Positions 27,562 through 38,347 of a DNA stretch of 64,000 nt are shown here, in pieces. The translations under genes were made by a program, and so were the position numbers. This DNA comes from Aliiroseovarius sp. S1339 (lineage in GTDB: Bacteria; Pseudomonadota; Alphaproteobacteria; Rhodobacterales; Rhodobacteraceae), in NCBI RefSeq assembly GCF_023195695.1, contig NZ_JALPQG010000001.1, positions 496,001 through 560,000 on the forward strand, read 5' to 3'. The stretch's first letter is position 1. Each line of letters begins with the position of its first letter. The notes beneath the pieces are model-generated. The model saw only the letters and a program-made list of their open reading frames with translations. It was not told the DNA's origin and made no database searches.

Positions 27562-28971
27562 ATGCGCGAAGATTTCGACAACTCCTATGCTCGCCTGCCC
27601 GACAGGTTTTATTCAAGGCTGGTACCGACAGCGGTCGCCAGCCCGCAGGTCCTGCGGGTGAACGAACCGCTTGCGCGTGAGCTTGGGCTGGACCCCTCTG
27701 CGCTTACCGCCGAGGTGCTGTCTGGCAACGCGCTGTTACCCGGCACCGACCCCTTGGCACAGGTCTATGCTGGCCACCAGTTTGGCGGCTGGGTGCCGCG
27801 TCTGGGCGACGGGCGGGCGATCTTGCTGGGTGAAATCACTGGCGATTTCGGGCGACGCGATATTCAGCTTAAGGGCTCCGGCATCACGCCCTATAGTCGC
27901 AATGGCGATGGGCGGGCCTGGGTTGGCCCGGTGATGCGCGAGTACATTGTGTCCGAGGCAATGCACGCCCTTGGTATCCCCACCACCCGCGCGCTTGGCG
28001 CTGCATTGACGGGCGAAGGTGTTCAGCGCGAGCGCCGCTATCCCGGTGCCGTCCTGACACGGGTCGCCGCAAGCCATATCCGCGTCGGTACCTTCCAGTA
28101 TTTTGCGGCGCGCGGCGACAGTGCAGGCCTTCGCCTGCTGCTGGATCACTGTATCGCGCGCCATTACCCCCAAGCAGATGGCCCCTTGTCCTTTCTTTCC
28201 GAAGTCGCCGCCGCACAGGCGCGATTGATCGCCCGCTGGATGAGCGTGGGCTTCATCCATGGCGTGATGAACACCGACAACATGGCTGTGTCGGGCGAAA
28301 CCATTGATTATGGCCCGTGCGCTTTCATGGATGCCTATCATCCGCGCACGGTCTTTTCCTCGATTGACCAGCAAGGGCGGTATGCGTTTCAGGAACAGCC
28401 CAACATGGCGGTGTGGAACCTTGCGCAACTGGCGACCTCGCTGTTGCCGCTGATGGATGGCGACCCTGAACACGCAGCAGAGGAAGCAACCCGCGTCCTT
28501 GAAAACTTCGCCACGCAGTTCAGCCCGGAATGGATGCAGCTTTTCCGCGCCAAGATCGGCCTGACCACGCAGGAAGACGGGGATGAAGCGCTGATCACCG
28601 GGTTGTTGGCCCGCATGGCCAGTTCGCAGGCCGACTTTACCGCCACATTCAGCGCGCTAACCAACGGCAAAGCGCGCGACCACATCACCGATAACGGTGC
28701 GTGGGCCAGTTGGGCACCGAACTGGAGGGCTCGAATTTCCCGCGAGCCGGGCGATCCGAAGGCCACAATGCGGGCGGCCAACCCCGTTCTGATCCCCCGC
28801 AATCACCGCGTGGAAGAGGCTATTCAGGCCGGGATAGGTGGCGACTACGCCCCTTTCCACCGCCTTGTTGATGCGCTGGCTCGTCCCTTTGATCCGCTGG
28901 CGGACGACTTGGACCTGGCCGCCCCCCCGCGCCCGGACGAACGCGTTTTGCGCACGTTCTGTGGCACCTAA
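27562..28971 (+). CDS. selO: Protein adenylyltransferase SelO (YdiU family)
   Basis: A 469-aa pseudokinase-fold enzyme that transfers AMP to Ser/Thr/Tyr of target proteins, linked to redox stress. It has GHQFGGWVPRLGDGRAILLGE, GIPTTRALGAALTGE and the inverted active-site loop HGVMNTDNM followed by IDYGPCAFMD (the DYG-type Mg motif). The C-terminal Cys (TFCGT) is in the usual place for the redox-regulatory disulfide. I used ATG 27562; an in-frame TTG at 27535 would add nine residues. Confidence 0.93.
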   Translation: MREDFDNSYARLPDRFYSRLVPTAVASPQVLRVNEPLARELGLDPSALTAEVLSGNALLPGTDPLAQVYAGHQFGGWVPRLGDGRAILLGEITGDFGRRDIQLKGSGITPYSRNGDGRAWVGPVMREYIVSEAMHALGIPTTRALGAALTGEGVQRERRYPGAVLTRVAASHIRVGTFQYFAARGDSAGLRLLLDHCIARHYPQADGPLSFLSEVAAAQARLIARWMSVGFIHGVMNTDNMAVSGETIDYGPCAFMDAYHPRTVFSSIDQQGRYAFQEQPNMAVWNLAQLATSLLPLMDGDPEHAAEEATRVLENFATQFSPEWMQLFRAKIGLTTQEDGDEALITGLLARMASSQADFTATFSALTNGKARDHITDNGAWASWAPNWRARISREPGDPKATMRAANPVLIPRNHRVEEAIQAGIGGDYAPFHRLVDALARPFDPLADDLDLAAPPRPDERVLRTFCGT

Positions 28972-29019
28972 GCGGCTCGACGTCTGGAAATGCCCTGCCG
29001 CGTTGATTAAGTTGCTGGT

Positions 29020-29718
29020 ATGAGTTCCGATGACCTGAACCTGAAACTGGCGACATACAATATGCGTAAGGCCGTGGGCCTTGATCGGCGTCGCGACCCG
29101 CACCGCATTTTGGACGTGATCAACCATCTGGATGCCGATGTAATCGTGCTGCAGGAAGCCGACCGCCGCCTTGGTGCGCGCCCGTCCGCGCTTCCGCGCC
29201 GCATGCTGGAAGACGAAACTGATTTTGTCCCCGTGCCATTTGCCAGCAATGGCGTGTCACTTGGCAGCCATGGCAATGCGATCCTTGTGCGCAAGGGGCT
29301 GACCTTCCACGCCATGGAGCAGTTGGAATTGCCGGGGCTTGAGCCGCGCGGTGCCGTTTCGGTTGAAATCGCTGGGCGGCTGAAGCTTGTCGGCACTCAT
29401 CTGGGCCTGTTGCGCCCCTATCGCCATCAGCAAATGCGCCAACTGGCAAGAAAACTCGCGATCACACCACTTCCCACGCTGATCATGGGGGATTTCAACG
29501 AATGGTCTCCGAAACGCGGGTTCGAGCCTTTGGAACATAACTTCGATATCATCTCGCCCGGTCGATCCTTTCATGCGTCCCGCCCAGTCGCCGGGTTGGA
29601 CCGCTTGGCGCTCAGCGCGGGCGTCGAACTGCGCGACGCGGGTGTGGACCAATCCCCCTTGGCAAAGGTGGCGTCAGATCACTTGCCGGTCTGGGCGCGG
29701 ATCCGCGTCAAAGACTGA
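29020..29718 (+). CDS. Endonuclease/exonuclease/phosphatase-family protein
   Basis: A 232-aa EEP-fold metal phosphodiesterase. It has KLATYNMRKAVGLDRR near the start, DVIVLQEADRR (metal Glu), GTHLGLL, IMGDFNEW, and a terminal SDHLPVWARI. It is related to small proteins found next to phospholipase D or CdsA genes, but neither is here. No signal peptide. The substrate is unknown. Confidence 0.88.
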   Translation: MSSDDLNLKLATYNMRKAVGLDRRRDPHRILDVINHLDADVIVLQEADRRLGARPSALPRRMLEDETDFVPVPFASNGVSLGSHGNAILVRKGLTFHAMEQLELPGLEPRGAVSVEIAGRLKLVGTHLGLLRPYRHQQMRQLARKLAITPLPTLIMGDFNEWSPKRGFEPLEHNFDIISPGRSFHASRPVAGLDRLALSAGVELRDAGVDQSPLAKVASDHLPVWARIRVKD

Positions 29719-29813
29719 CCGACTATCCTTCGCCCACAGCAAGTTTATCTTGAACGTTTGTCATGTGACCCCTGCGTGTTAAGAGGGCGGCAAATGATGC
29801 TTCGGGGCTCCGC

Positions 29814-31070
29814 ATGAACATTCTGCAAATCACATCGCTTCTGATTGTTCTGGCCGGAGTGTTCGGGTCGATTAACTACCTGTTCCTGAAGCTTCCTTCG
29901 CCCATCGGGATTTTGCTGGTATCGCTGATGGCGTCTCTGGCGCTGATGGGGCTGGATTTTCTCATCCCGGCGATGGGGGTTGCCGATCAGGTTCGCACCA
30001 CGGTCGAGAACCTTGATTTTTCCGATACGTTGCTTGAGGGCATGTTGGGTCTGCTGCTGTTTGCCGGCGCGTTGCATGTGAAAATCCGCCATTTGCGGGC
30101 GCAGTGGGGCGTCGTGTTCCTCATGGCGACGATGGGCGTCGCGCTGTCCACCGTGGTGGTCGGCGTCGGGTTCAGTTGGCTGACTGGCGCACCGTTGCTG
30201 ATCGCGCTGGTTTTCGGCTCATTGATTTCCCCCACCGACCCGGTTGCTGTTCTGGGTGTGTTGCGCGAAGCCAATCTGCAAAAATCGCTTGAGACGAAGA
30301 TTGCGGGCGAAAGCCTGTTCAATGACGGCGTCGGCTATGTGGTTTTTCTGGTGCTGGTGGGGCTGGCCTTTCCCACAGGACACGGTGACCATGCCAGCGA
30401 CCCGAGTATTGAAGCCGCCTTCACCCTGTTCTTTCAAGAAGCCGTCGGCGGCGCGGTGCTGGGCGTTGTGCTGGGGTGGCTGACCTTCCGCGTGATGCGC
30501 CACATTGACGACTATTCGCTGGAGGTGCTGCTGACGCTTGGGCTGGCGTTTGGCGGGTACGAGTTGGCCGTGGCGCTGCATGTGTCCGGCCCGATCATGG
30601 CGGTCTGTGCGGGGCTATTGATTGGCGATGTTGGCACCAAACACGGCATGACCGAAGAAACCCGCCGCTATGTCGAAGCCTTCTGGAAGCTGATCGACGA
30701 GATCCTGAACGCGGTCCTGTTCCTGATGATCGGGTTCGAGGTCTTCGCCGTCGCCTTCACCACCGACGCCGTAACCGCCGGTGTTCTGTCGATCATTCTG
30801 GCCCTGTTTGCCCGCCTGACCGCTGTCGCTGTGCCCGTGTTCTTGCTCAAACCCTTCCGCAGTTTTTCAAAGGGCGTGGTGCCGATCATGACATGGGGCG
30901 GCTTAAAGGGCGGGATTTCGGTCGCCCTGGCGCTGAGCTTGCCCGACAATGAATGGAAACCGCTGATCCTGACGGCGACCTATATTATCGTTGTGTTCTC
31001 AATCATCGTGCAAGGGCTGACCGTGGCCCCGTTGGCGTCCCGTTTGGGCCGCGAGCCAGAGTTGATGTAA
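29814..31070 (+). CDS. CPA1-family cation:proton antiporter (NhaP-like)
   Basis: A 418-aa inner-membrane protein with about 12 membrane helices. The ion-site motif FGSLISPTDPVAVLG and the conserved AGESLFNDGVGYV helix place it in CPA1 (Na+ or K+/H+ exchange), useful for salt and pH homeostasis in a marine bacterium. ATG 29814 follows a 95-nt gap with TTTATC-rich sequence. It converges on a TetR gene. Confidence 0.92.
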   Translation: MNILQITSLLIVLAGVFGSINYLFLKLPSPIGILLVSLMASLALMGLDFLIPAMGVADQVRTTVENLDFSDTLLEGMLGLLLFAGALHVKIRHLRAQWGVVFLMATMGVALSTVVVGVGFSWLTGAPLLIALVFGSLISPTDPVAVLGVLREANLQKSLETKIAGESLFNDGVGYVVFLVLVGLAFPTGHGDHASDPSIEAAFTLFFQEAVGGAVLGVVLGWLTFRVMRHIDDYSLEVLLTLGLAFGGYELAVALHVSGPIMAVCAGLLIGDVGTKHGMTEETRRYVEAFWKLIDEILNAVLFLMIGFEVFAVAFTTDAVTAGVLSIILALFARLTAVAVPVFLLKPFRSFSKGVVPIMTWGGLKGGISVALALSLPDNEWKPLILTATYIIVVFSIIVQGLTVAPLASRLGREPELM

Positions 31071-31105
31071 CAAAACCGGGGTGCCATTCATCCAAGCAGC
31101 TTGGA

Positions 31106-31759
31106 TCAGTCGTCTTTTGCCAAAATGGCCCTCAGGATCAACTCGGCGGCAGGGCGGAAATTGCGAGCGAATGCATTGACGGCAAATGCATCGCGCAGGT
31201 CTTCGGGCAAGCCTTCTGGATCGCGCCCCGAGGTCAGATCAAACTGGGCCGTTCCCTGCAACACATTCATCAACACGCGGGTCACCAGTTCAGCGCGCGC
31301 GGCGTCAAGCTGTAGGAGCTTGGCCAGATGCACTGTGATGCGCTTACTTTTCGCTGCCATGCTGCGCTTGGCCGAAAACAACGCCTCATCCGCCACGTTT
31401 GCTTCGATCACCGCGACCAGCCGGGCATACAGAGGCAGAAAAAGCGGGGTATCTTGCGACAGGTCCGTCAAATAAGCCGCCAGTTGGTCGGGATCGGCGG
31501 TAAGCCCCGATTCAGTTTCGAGCCGGGTGACTAGATCTTCCAATGCATCGACGAATAACAGAAGGAACAGTTCCTCCTTGGTGCGCACGTAAAGATACAA
31601 CGTCCCTTTCGCCAGACCCGCACGTTTTGCCAAAGCGCTCATCGTGACGCCATCACAGCCGAGCTCTTCTATCAGATCACGCGCTGCTGAGAGGATCGCA
31701 ACGTGTCGTTCAACCTTCTGATCTTCGGATCGGGCTCTTTTGCTTTGAATACTCGTCAA
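31106..31759 (-). CDS. TetR/AcrR-family transcriptional regulator
   Basis: A 217-aa repressor with the N-terminal TetR HTH (about 20-65; DLIEELGCDGVTMSALAKRAGLAKGTLYLYVRTKEELF) and a divergent helical ligand domain. The target is unknown; neither the convergent antiporter nor the downstream genes share an obvious operator. Confidence 0.88.
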   Translation of the reverse strand: MTSIQSKRARSEDQKVERHVAILSAARDLIEELGCDGVTMSALAKRAGLAKGTLYLYVRTKEELFLLLFVDALEDLVTRLETESGLTADPDQLAAYLTDLSQDTPLFLPLYARLVAVIEANVADEALFSAKRSMAAKSKRITVHLAKLLQLDAARAELVTRVLMNVLQGTAQFDLTSGRDPEGLPEDLRDAFAVNAFARNFRPAAELILRAILAKDD

Positions 31760-31812
31760 TTATATCCGCCATTCCTGACTGCCGCAGATCAGCCCTGCGG
31801 TCTCAACCCCGA

Positions 31813-32004
31813 CTATCGGACGTTCTTTGCCTGCTTGGCAAGGGCAGGACAACCGGCCGTGCGGCGCACAATCGTGCCGACGCACCAATCACCAGCCAGT
31901 TGTCGTGCGAAAAGTTGTGCCTCGGCCGCCGAGCCACACCCCGCATGGTCAGAGATTTCCGCCCCGAATATTTCATCCAATGCGCAGCGAAACCAACTGA
32001 CCAT
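31813..32004 (-). CDS. Possible small Cys-containing protein upstream of mur
   Basis: A 63-aa frame (MVSWFRCALDEIFGAEISDH to QAKNVR) with GGGGGA directly upstream and plausible codon use. It fills most of the 304-nt gap between the TetR and Fur-family genes and points away from mur. It carries four Cys and an Arg-Arg-Thr-Ala-Gly-Cys-Pro stretch. I recognise no family. It may be a real small gene or chance. Confidence 0.4.
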   Translation of the reverse strand: MVSWFRCALDEIFGAEISDHAGCGSAAEAQLFARQLAGDWCVGTIVRRTAGCPALAKQAKNVR

Positions 32005-32063
32005 TTCCCCCGCTCAGATTTCGCGCCATAAGGGGGGCAGGCAGATCGAGAAACGGGGGCACA

Positions 32064-32486
32064 ATGTCCGAAGCATCCATTCTGAAACGTTGCGAGGATT
32101 TGGGTCTGCGCATGACTGGCCAGCGCCGGGTGATCGCACGTATCCTGGAAGAAGCGCATCGCGACCACCCCGATGTCGAAGAACTGCACGCCCGCGCCGC
32201 CCGACTGGACAATCGCATTTCGCTGGCCACGGTTTATCGCACCGTGAAGCTGTTTGAAGAAGCCGGCATCCTTGTCAAAAACGAATTCGGTGATGGGCGC
32301 GCGCGCTATGAAAGTGCGGACCGCGATCATCACGACCATCTGATCGACCTAACCTCTGGGCAGGTGATCGAGTTTCTGGACCCCGAAATCGAAGCCCTGC
32401 AGGAAAAGATCGCCGCCAAGCTGGGCTATGAGTTGAAGGGCCACCGGTTGGAGCTTTACGGCGTGCGCAAGAAAGACAAGGAATAG
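32064..32486 (+). CDS. Fur-family metalloregulator, probably Mur (manganese)
   Basis: A 140-aa Fur fold: winged HTH at about 10-85 (LRMTGQRRVIARIL, ISLATVYRTVKLFEEAGIL) and a dimerisation domain with the HHDH metal motif (ADRDHHDHLIDLTSGQVIEF). The CxxC zinc cysteines of many Fur proteins are absent, as in alphaproteobacterial Mur, where the protein represses Mn2+ uptake genes. Mur versus Fur is an inference from that and from the lineage. Confidence 0.88.
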   Translation: MSEASILKRCEDLGLRMTGQRRVIARILEEAHRDHPDVEELHARAARLDNRISLATVYRTVKLFEEAGILVKNEFGDGRARYESADRDHHDHLIDLTSGQVIEFLDPEIEALQEKIAAKLGYELKGHRLELYGVRKKDKE

Positions 32487-32607
32487 GCGCTCCCCATCGC
32501 GCCCGGTGATCGGTTTCATCACCGATCACATCTTGCTTTGGGTGCGAAAACCGGGTTCTGTCGCCGGATTGTTCTTTCTGCCTCACCCACAGTCGTCTGA
32601 GCCCTCC

Positions 32608-33501
32608 ATGCAAAATGTCCGCGGCATCATCCTTGTTATCGTGTCCATGGCCGCTTTCGCGGTCGAGGATACGTTTATCAAATCCATGTCGCGCGGCCTG
32701 CCCGTGTCGCAGGTCTTGGTCATGCTGGGGCTTGGCGGGTCGGTGGCGTTTGCCATCCTGACCTATGTCCAACGCGGCACATTGGCCCCGCTGGTGCATC
32801 GCGACATGCGCGCACCCATCATGCTGTGGCGCAACGCGTCCGAGGCGATATCGGCGATGTTCTTCATCACCGCGCTATCACTTGTCCCGATCTCGACCGT
32901 GGCGGCCGTCTTTCAAGCCACGCCGCTGGCCATCACCGCAGGGGCTGCGCTGTTTTTGGGTGAACAGGTCGGTTGGCGCCGCTGGACCGCCATCGCGGTC
33001 GGGTTTATCGGCGTGTTGATCATCATTCGACCGGGCGCTGAGGGCTTTCAAATCGCCGCTCTACTTCCACTGGCGGCCGTTTTCGGCATCGCACTGCGCG
33101 ATCTGCTGACGCGCCAGCTCGACCCTACCATCCCCTCCGTCAGCGTGGCTTTCTATGGGTTCGCCGCAGTGATCCCGGCAGGGCTTGCCATGTCGATTTT
33201 CACCGCCCCGTTCGTCATGCCAGTCGGGGTCGAATGGGCGTTTATCCTGGGCGCAATCTGCTTTGGCGTGTCCGGGTATTACGCGATCGTTCTGGCGATG
33301 CGGATCGCCGAAACCTCGATCATCATGCCGTTTCGCTATGCCCGGCTGATCTTTTCGATGATCCTTGGCATGATCGTGTTTGACGAAAACCCGGACAGAT
33401 GGACCTATCTAGGCGCCAGCATCGTGATCGGCATGGGCATCTATACCTTCCTGCGCGAACGCCGCGCCACCCGCGACGAGGCGCCCGAACAAGCTGCATG
33501 A
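32608..33501 (+). CDS. EamA/DMT-family transporter
   Basis: A 297-aa inner-membrane protein with ten predicted helices in two EamA repeats. ATG 32608 gives MQNVRGIILVIVSMAAFAVED, the usual opening; no clear Shine-Dalgarno is visible, and upstream codons do not look coding. The second repeat has EYAIVLAMRIAETSII-like sequence and ends with a basic tail. Such carriers export metabolites or amino acids; the substrate is unknown. Confidence 0.87.
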   Translation: MQNVRGIILVIVSMAAFAVEDTFIKSMSRGLPVSQVLVMLGLGGSVAFAILTYVQRGTLAPLVHRDMRAPIMLWRNASEAISAMFFITALSLVPISTVAAVFQATPLAITAGAALFLGEQVGWRRWTAIAVGFIGVLIIIRPGAEGFQIAALLPLAAVFGIALRDLLTRQLDPTIPSVSVAFYGFAAVIPAGLAMSIFTAPFVMPVGVEWAFILGAICFGVSGYYAIVLAMRIAETSIIMPFRYARLIFSMILGMIVFDENPDRWTYLGASIVIGMGIYTFLRERRATRDEAPEQAA

Positions 33502-33544
33502 CAGTTGTCGAAAGGCGCAGGACGCGCTAAAGAGCCTCAACTGA

Positions 33545-34846
<1,302 letters not shown>

Positions 34847-34869
34847 GCGATCCGCCGATTATTACTCGC

Positions 34870-34899
34870 AAAGGCCTGGGCAATGCTCCGGCCTTTTTC
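34870..34899 (+). terminator. Rho-independent terminator after eno
   Basis: AAAGGCC (34870-34876) pairs with GGCCTTT (34890-34896), followed by TTC and more T. It lies 24 nt past the enolase stop and also faces the convergent GYD gene. Confidence 0.7.
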
Positions 34900-34920
34900 T
34901 TTGCTTGGCGGTCAAGACGC

Positions 34921-35253
34921 CTAGCTTGCCACGGCCTGATATGACTTCTGGCCTTCCTGCGCTTTTTTCATCGCAGACATGGCCTCTTTACTGGTCATGA
35001 GCTTGGTCGTTGATCCACCCGCCATAGTCCCCGAGGCGCCAACCACCAAGGCACATGCCGCCATGACTTCGTCGCTTGGCGCTTCGATCAGCGCCATCAC
35101 GTCATCTTCTCCGAAGCAAAAGAACATGTGGTGTAACTTCCCACCCATCGCCGCGATCATCTTCCCCGCGGCAGCTTCGCGATCTTGCGGTTTCTCCACG
35201 AGGGAGCGCAATGAATCCGTGCTGTATTGACCTTTGAACATATAAAACGACAT
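34921..35253 (-). CDS. GYD-domain protein
   Basis: A 110-aa single-domain protein (MSFYMFKGQYSTDSLRSLVEKPQDRE, later FCFGEDDVMALIEAPSDEVM). It matches the GYD (DUF1487-type ferredoxin-like) family, whose function is unknown and which often sits in stress or small-molecule operons. The 252 nt upstream to the next gene show no other convincing frame. Confidence 0.82.
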   Translation of the reverse strand: MSFYMFKGQYSTDSLRSLVEKPQDREAAAGKMIAAMGGKLHHMFFCFGEDDVMALIEAPSDEVMAACALVVGASGTMAGGSTTKLMTSKEAMSAMKKAQEGQKSYQAVAS

Positions 35254-35505
35254 CTGATCTTCCTTTTTTGTTTGGAAGGTTTCATGCCGATGACGCCTGC
35301 CCCATTGTGCAGTCTGGTGGCGGCGTCATACCATGTTTCCGCGTCTACGTCATTCTTGGTCGTCTCGCACATAGGGCGGCCCAAGATGGTCGCCTCGTCG
35401 ATTGCTCATTATCGGGCTGATCAAAACATCGCCGGTTCATCAGAGTTTTCAAAAATTTCGCACCTACTATGTTGCAAGCGCGCCAACTGGCCCTAGACTT
35501 TGCGC

Positions 35506-36291
35506 ATGATGTTTATCGCCAGCAACCAATTGGAGCTTCTGCTGTCCCTTTTTGTCGTCGGCGCGATAGGGACTGCATTTCTGTTTCGCAAACCCGCTGG
35601 CCACAGCGCTTGGAAATTCGCAGATCTGGTCTGGGTGGTGTTGGGGGGTATTGGCGCGTTAGTGGCCATTGTGGCAGGGTTATATACCGCCGATAGTTCA
35701 CGGCTGGACCGGCAAATCGACCTGGCTTACAGCGCAACCGCCGCATTTGATCGCGATGCCGCACGATTCAGGCTGAGGTTTTGCGAAACGGCCAGCACCA
35801 CCAACATGATGACTTTGTGCGAAAAAGTTGAGTTTCTTTCTGCATCTACTGCCGCAAATTCTGATCTGCCGCTGTTTATCGCCGTTACTGACGAGGTGGC
35901 ACCGCTTGCCGGTCTGAGTTTTCTGTTTGGCAATCGCGGTGCCGAAAAATCTGCGGGCGAAGACGATATGCGCCAGATGGTTGGTCGTCTGGAAGCCTTT
36001 GATGTTGAAAGATTCTTGGTTTTCGCGGCGCTTGACGACAAAACCAAAGAGGCCGTCGAAAAGACCCGACTTGCAGCGCCATCCATCGCCGCTGACTATC
36101 TTATCATCGCGCAAAGCTATGATGATTTGATCGAGCAGGTTGGCAAGCTGAAGGACGAATGGGAATACTTACAGTCGCATTCCAGTATTTTGGTCCTTCA
36201 AATCCTTGCGCTTTGTCTGGTCAGCTTTGCCGCGCCCTTCCGATTGGGCAAGTCGATTGTAGAGGTCAGGGCAAGTATGATGAGAAGATAA
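35506..36291 (+). CDS. Membrane protein of unknown function
   Basis: A 261-aa protein with two N-terminal membrane helices (about 6-24 and 36-62), a soluble middle of about 165 residues containing four Cys, and a C-terminal helix (about 230-250, ILVLQILALCLVSFAAPF). No family recognised. Base composition is lower in GC than its neighbours, which with the empty upstream stretch suggests a gene acquired or evolving fast. It may start at ATG 35506 or 35509. Confidence 0.7.
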   Translation: MMFIASNQLELLLSLFVVGAIGTAFLFRKPAGHSAWKFADLVWVVLGGIGALVAIVAGLYTADSSRLDRQIDLAYSATAAFDRDAARFRLRFCETASTTNMMTLCEKVEFLSASTAANSDLPLFIAVTDEVAPLAGLSFLFGNRGAEKSAGEDDMRQMVGRLEAFDVERFLVFAALDDKTKEAVEKTRLAAPSIAADYLIIAQSYDDLIEQVGKLKDEWEYLQSHSSILVLQILALCLVSFAAPFRLGKSIVEVRASMMRR

Positions 36292-36332
36292 GACCCTTCA
36301 AATACGGTTCGAGCCGCGCCAATCCATCCTAT

Positions 36333-37634
36333 CTATCCGCCCAGAAGCAGCGCCGAGATCGGGGCCATGGCGACAGATTTCACCCGATTGCCAAGGCTCC
36401 ATTCGATCAGGGCTTGCAGGGTTTCAACCCGCGCCTGACCCATCATGATCACACCGTTTTCCTGACCGGCCTTGAAGGCTGCGTTGTCCAGAAAGCGGCG
36501 CATAACTTTGCCATCCTGCCCTTCGCCATCCAACTCGCGGAACACGATACCGGATGCGACGCCGGTTTTCAGGGCGGTTTTATGTCCGGTGTTCAGGCCT
36601 TGTGGCTCGGACACCAGACCGTGACCGCTGGCGACCAAAATCTGCGAAATCTGAGCGGCAAGCTGGCTGTCACTTTGAAACCCACTGTCTTCAGCCATGA
36701 ACACGGCCACGGCCTGGTCCAGCAGCGGAGCTTGTGCCTGAAAGATAACCTCGGCGTCGGTTGGGGTCGCGCCAGCGGGCAGTGTCGGCACAATGATCAC
36801 CTCGGCCCCGGCGTCGCGATAAAAGGCGATAGCTTCGGCGGCATCATCCGCGCCTGCCTCTACGATAAAGCTGATCGGGAAGGGCACGTTTTTCAAATCG
36901 CCAAGCGACTGGCGGTCAGCGCCTTGATCCATCAGCACCACCGACATCAATGGGCGCCCGTCGGGATTTGTGAACTCAGCCGCATTCATATCAATTGCCA
37001 GCGTCGTCACATCAGCCAGAACAGGACCAGGATCTGCAGCGTCCGCGTCACCATCGGCATCTGGCGCATCAATGGTTGGCAGGCGGTTGGTTGTCACGCC
37101 TTCAGCCAGATCGCCAATGGGGGCCACCGGGTCGCTTTTGATCTGAGGTGTGTTGGCCAGATCAGGAATGGTTTGGGGAATGTCGGGCGCTGGACTTTCT
37201 TCGCCAGCGCCGGCGGCCTCGTCCGTATCCGCTGCGTCCGGTTGGTCCGCTTCCGGCGCGGCTACAGCAGGTGCAGCGGCAGGCGCATCGGTTTGAACCG
37301 GCGCGCTGTTGTCTGGCGCAGTCGGCTCTGGCGGTGCGGCAGGTGCGTCCGGCACCGGCACTGCGTCATCGGCTGTGGCATCAGGCGACACTTCGGCGCT
37401 GTCCACGTTCGATGGCGCATCCGGCGCGCTGATTGCATCGGGCGGCGTGTCATCGACCTCGGGCGCGTCCGGGCTAACTGCCGCAGCCTCATCACTTGGG
37501 GCTCCGTCTTGATCGACAGGCGCAGGGGCAAACCGACCCGGCTGCACTGGGGCAAGTTGCAGCGATACAACGCCCAAACCAACGACCGACACAACCGATC
37601 CCAACAACACACCTGACAGGAAGCCTTTTGCCAT
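36333..37634 (-). CDS. Divergent polysaccharide deacetylase-family protein with long acidic linker
   Basis: A 433-aa exported protein. An N-terminal hydrophobic segment (GVLLGSVVSVVGLGVVSLQL) is followed by about 170 residues of Asp/Ala/Pro repeats, probably disordered. The C-terminal ~230 residues (from GRPLMSVVLMDQGADRQSL) form a divergent polysaccharide deacetylase fold (PF04748). Relatives lie next to CtpA/EnvC-type genes in Rhodobacteraceae and may act on cell-wall polymers, but many lack classical metal residues. Confidence 0.82.
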   Translation of the reverse strand: MAKGFLSGVLLGSVVSVVGLGVVSLQLAPVQPGRFAPAPVDQDGAPSDEAAAVSPDAPEVDDTPPDAISAPDAPSNVDSAEVSPDATADDAVPVPDAPAAPPEPTAPDNSAPVQTDAPAAAPAVAAPEADQPDAADTDEAAGAGEESPAPDIPQTIPDLANTPQIKSDPVAPIGDLAEGVTTNRLPTIDAPDADGDADAADPGPVLADVTTLAIDMNAAEFTNPDGRPLMSVVLMDQGADRQSLGDLKNVPFPISFIVEAGADDAAEAIAFYRDAGAEVIIVPTLPAGATPTDAEVIFQAQAPLLDQAVAVFMAEDSGFQSDSQLAAQISQILVASGHGLVSEPQGLNTGHKTALKTGVASGIVFRELDGEGQDGKVMRRFLDNAAFKAGQENGVIMMGQARVETLQALIEWSLGNRVKSVAMAPISALLLGG

Positions 37635-37765
37635 GGCTTACTCTCCTCGAAACCTCATCCTTTGCACGCGCCGCTCTTGACCGTCGGTGCCTGCGTGGAT
37701 CATGTATAGCCCGACAAACGCGGGACGTAACCCCTGCTTAGACATTCTTGGTGAAAGGCCGCACA

Positions 37766-38347
37766 ATGATCTTGCTGATCGATAATTATGACAGTTTCAC
37801 CTACAATCTCGTCCATTATTTCGGAGAGTTGGGGGCAGATGTTGTGGTCAAACGCAACGACGCGTTGGATGTGCAAGAGGCGATGGGCATGGGCGCGGAT
37901 GGAATCGTTCTGTCCCCCGGCCCCTGTGATCCGGCGCAGGCGGGCATCTGTCTGCCCCTGACCGCCGCCGCCGCCGAAGCAAAAGTGCCGCTGTTTGGGG
38001 TCTGTCTTGGTCATCAGGCGATTGGCGAGGCGTTCGGCGGCAAAGTCGTGCGTGCGCCCGAGATCGTGCATGGTAAGATTGGCGAGATTCTACATCAGGG
38101 CAAAGGGGTGTTTCATGGCCTGCCATCGCCGTTGCAGGGCACCCGTTATCATTCGCTGGTCGTAGATCGCGACACCCTGCCCGACTGCCTTGAGATCACC
38201 GCCGAGCTGGACAATGGTCTGATCATGGGCCTGCGCCACAAGACGCTTGAGGTCGAAGGCGTGCAGTTTCACCCGGAAAGCATCCGGTCCGAGCACGGGC
38301 ACAAGATGCTGGAAAACTTCCTGAACAGAACGAAGGTGTCGGCATGA
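37766..38347 (+). CDS. trpG: Anthranilate/aminodeoxychorismate synthase glutamine amidotransferase
   Basis: A 193-aa class I glutaminase subunit supplying ammonia to TrpE (or PabB). It starts [23 protein letters not shown]; nucleophile Cys80 lies in [17 protein letters not shown], and the His/Glu pair is in [11 protein letters not shown] 37766 has AAAGG upstream. It overlaps trpD by 4 nt (ATGA). trpE is not in the window. Confidence 0.95.
   Translation: MILLIDNYDSFTYNLVHYFGELGADVVVKRNDALDVQEAMGMGADGIVLSPGPCDPAQAGICLPLTAAAAEAKVPLFGVCLGHQAIGEAFGGKVVRAPEIVHGKIGEILHQGKGVFHGLPSPLQGTRYHSLVVDRDTLPDCLEITAELDNGLIMGLRHKTLEVEGVQFHPESIRSEHGHKMLENFLNRTKVSA

Noticed and set aside
36159-37616. A 485-codon open frame on the plus strand
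   Set aside because: It lies antisense over the polysaccharide deacetylase gene, whose long Asp/Ala/Pro linker leaves the other strand open; its protein is low-complexity Arg/His/Gly-rich with no family pattern.
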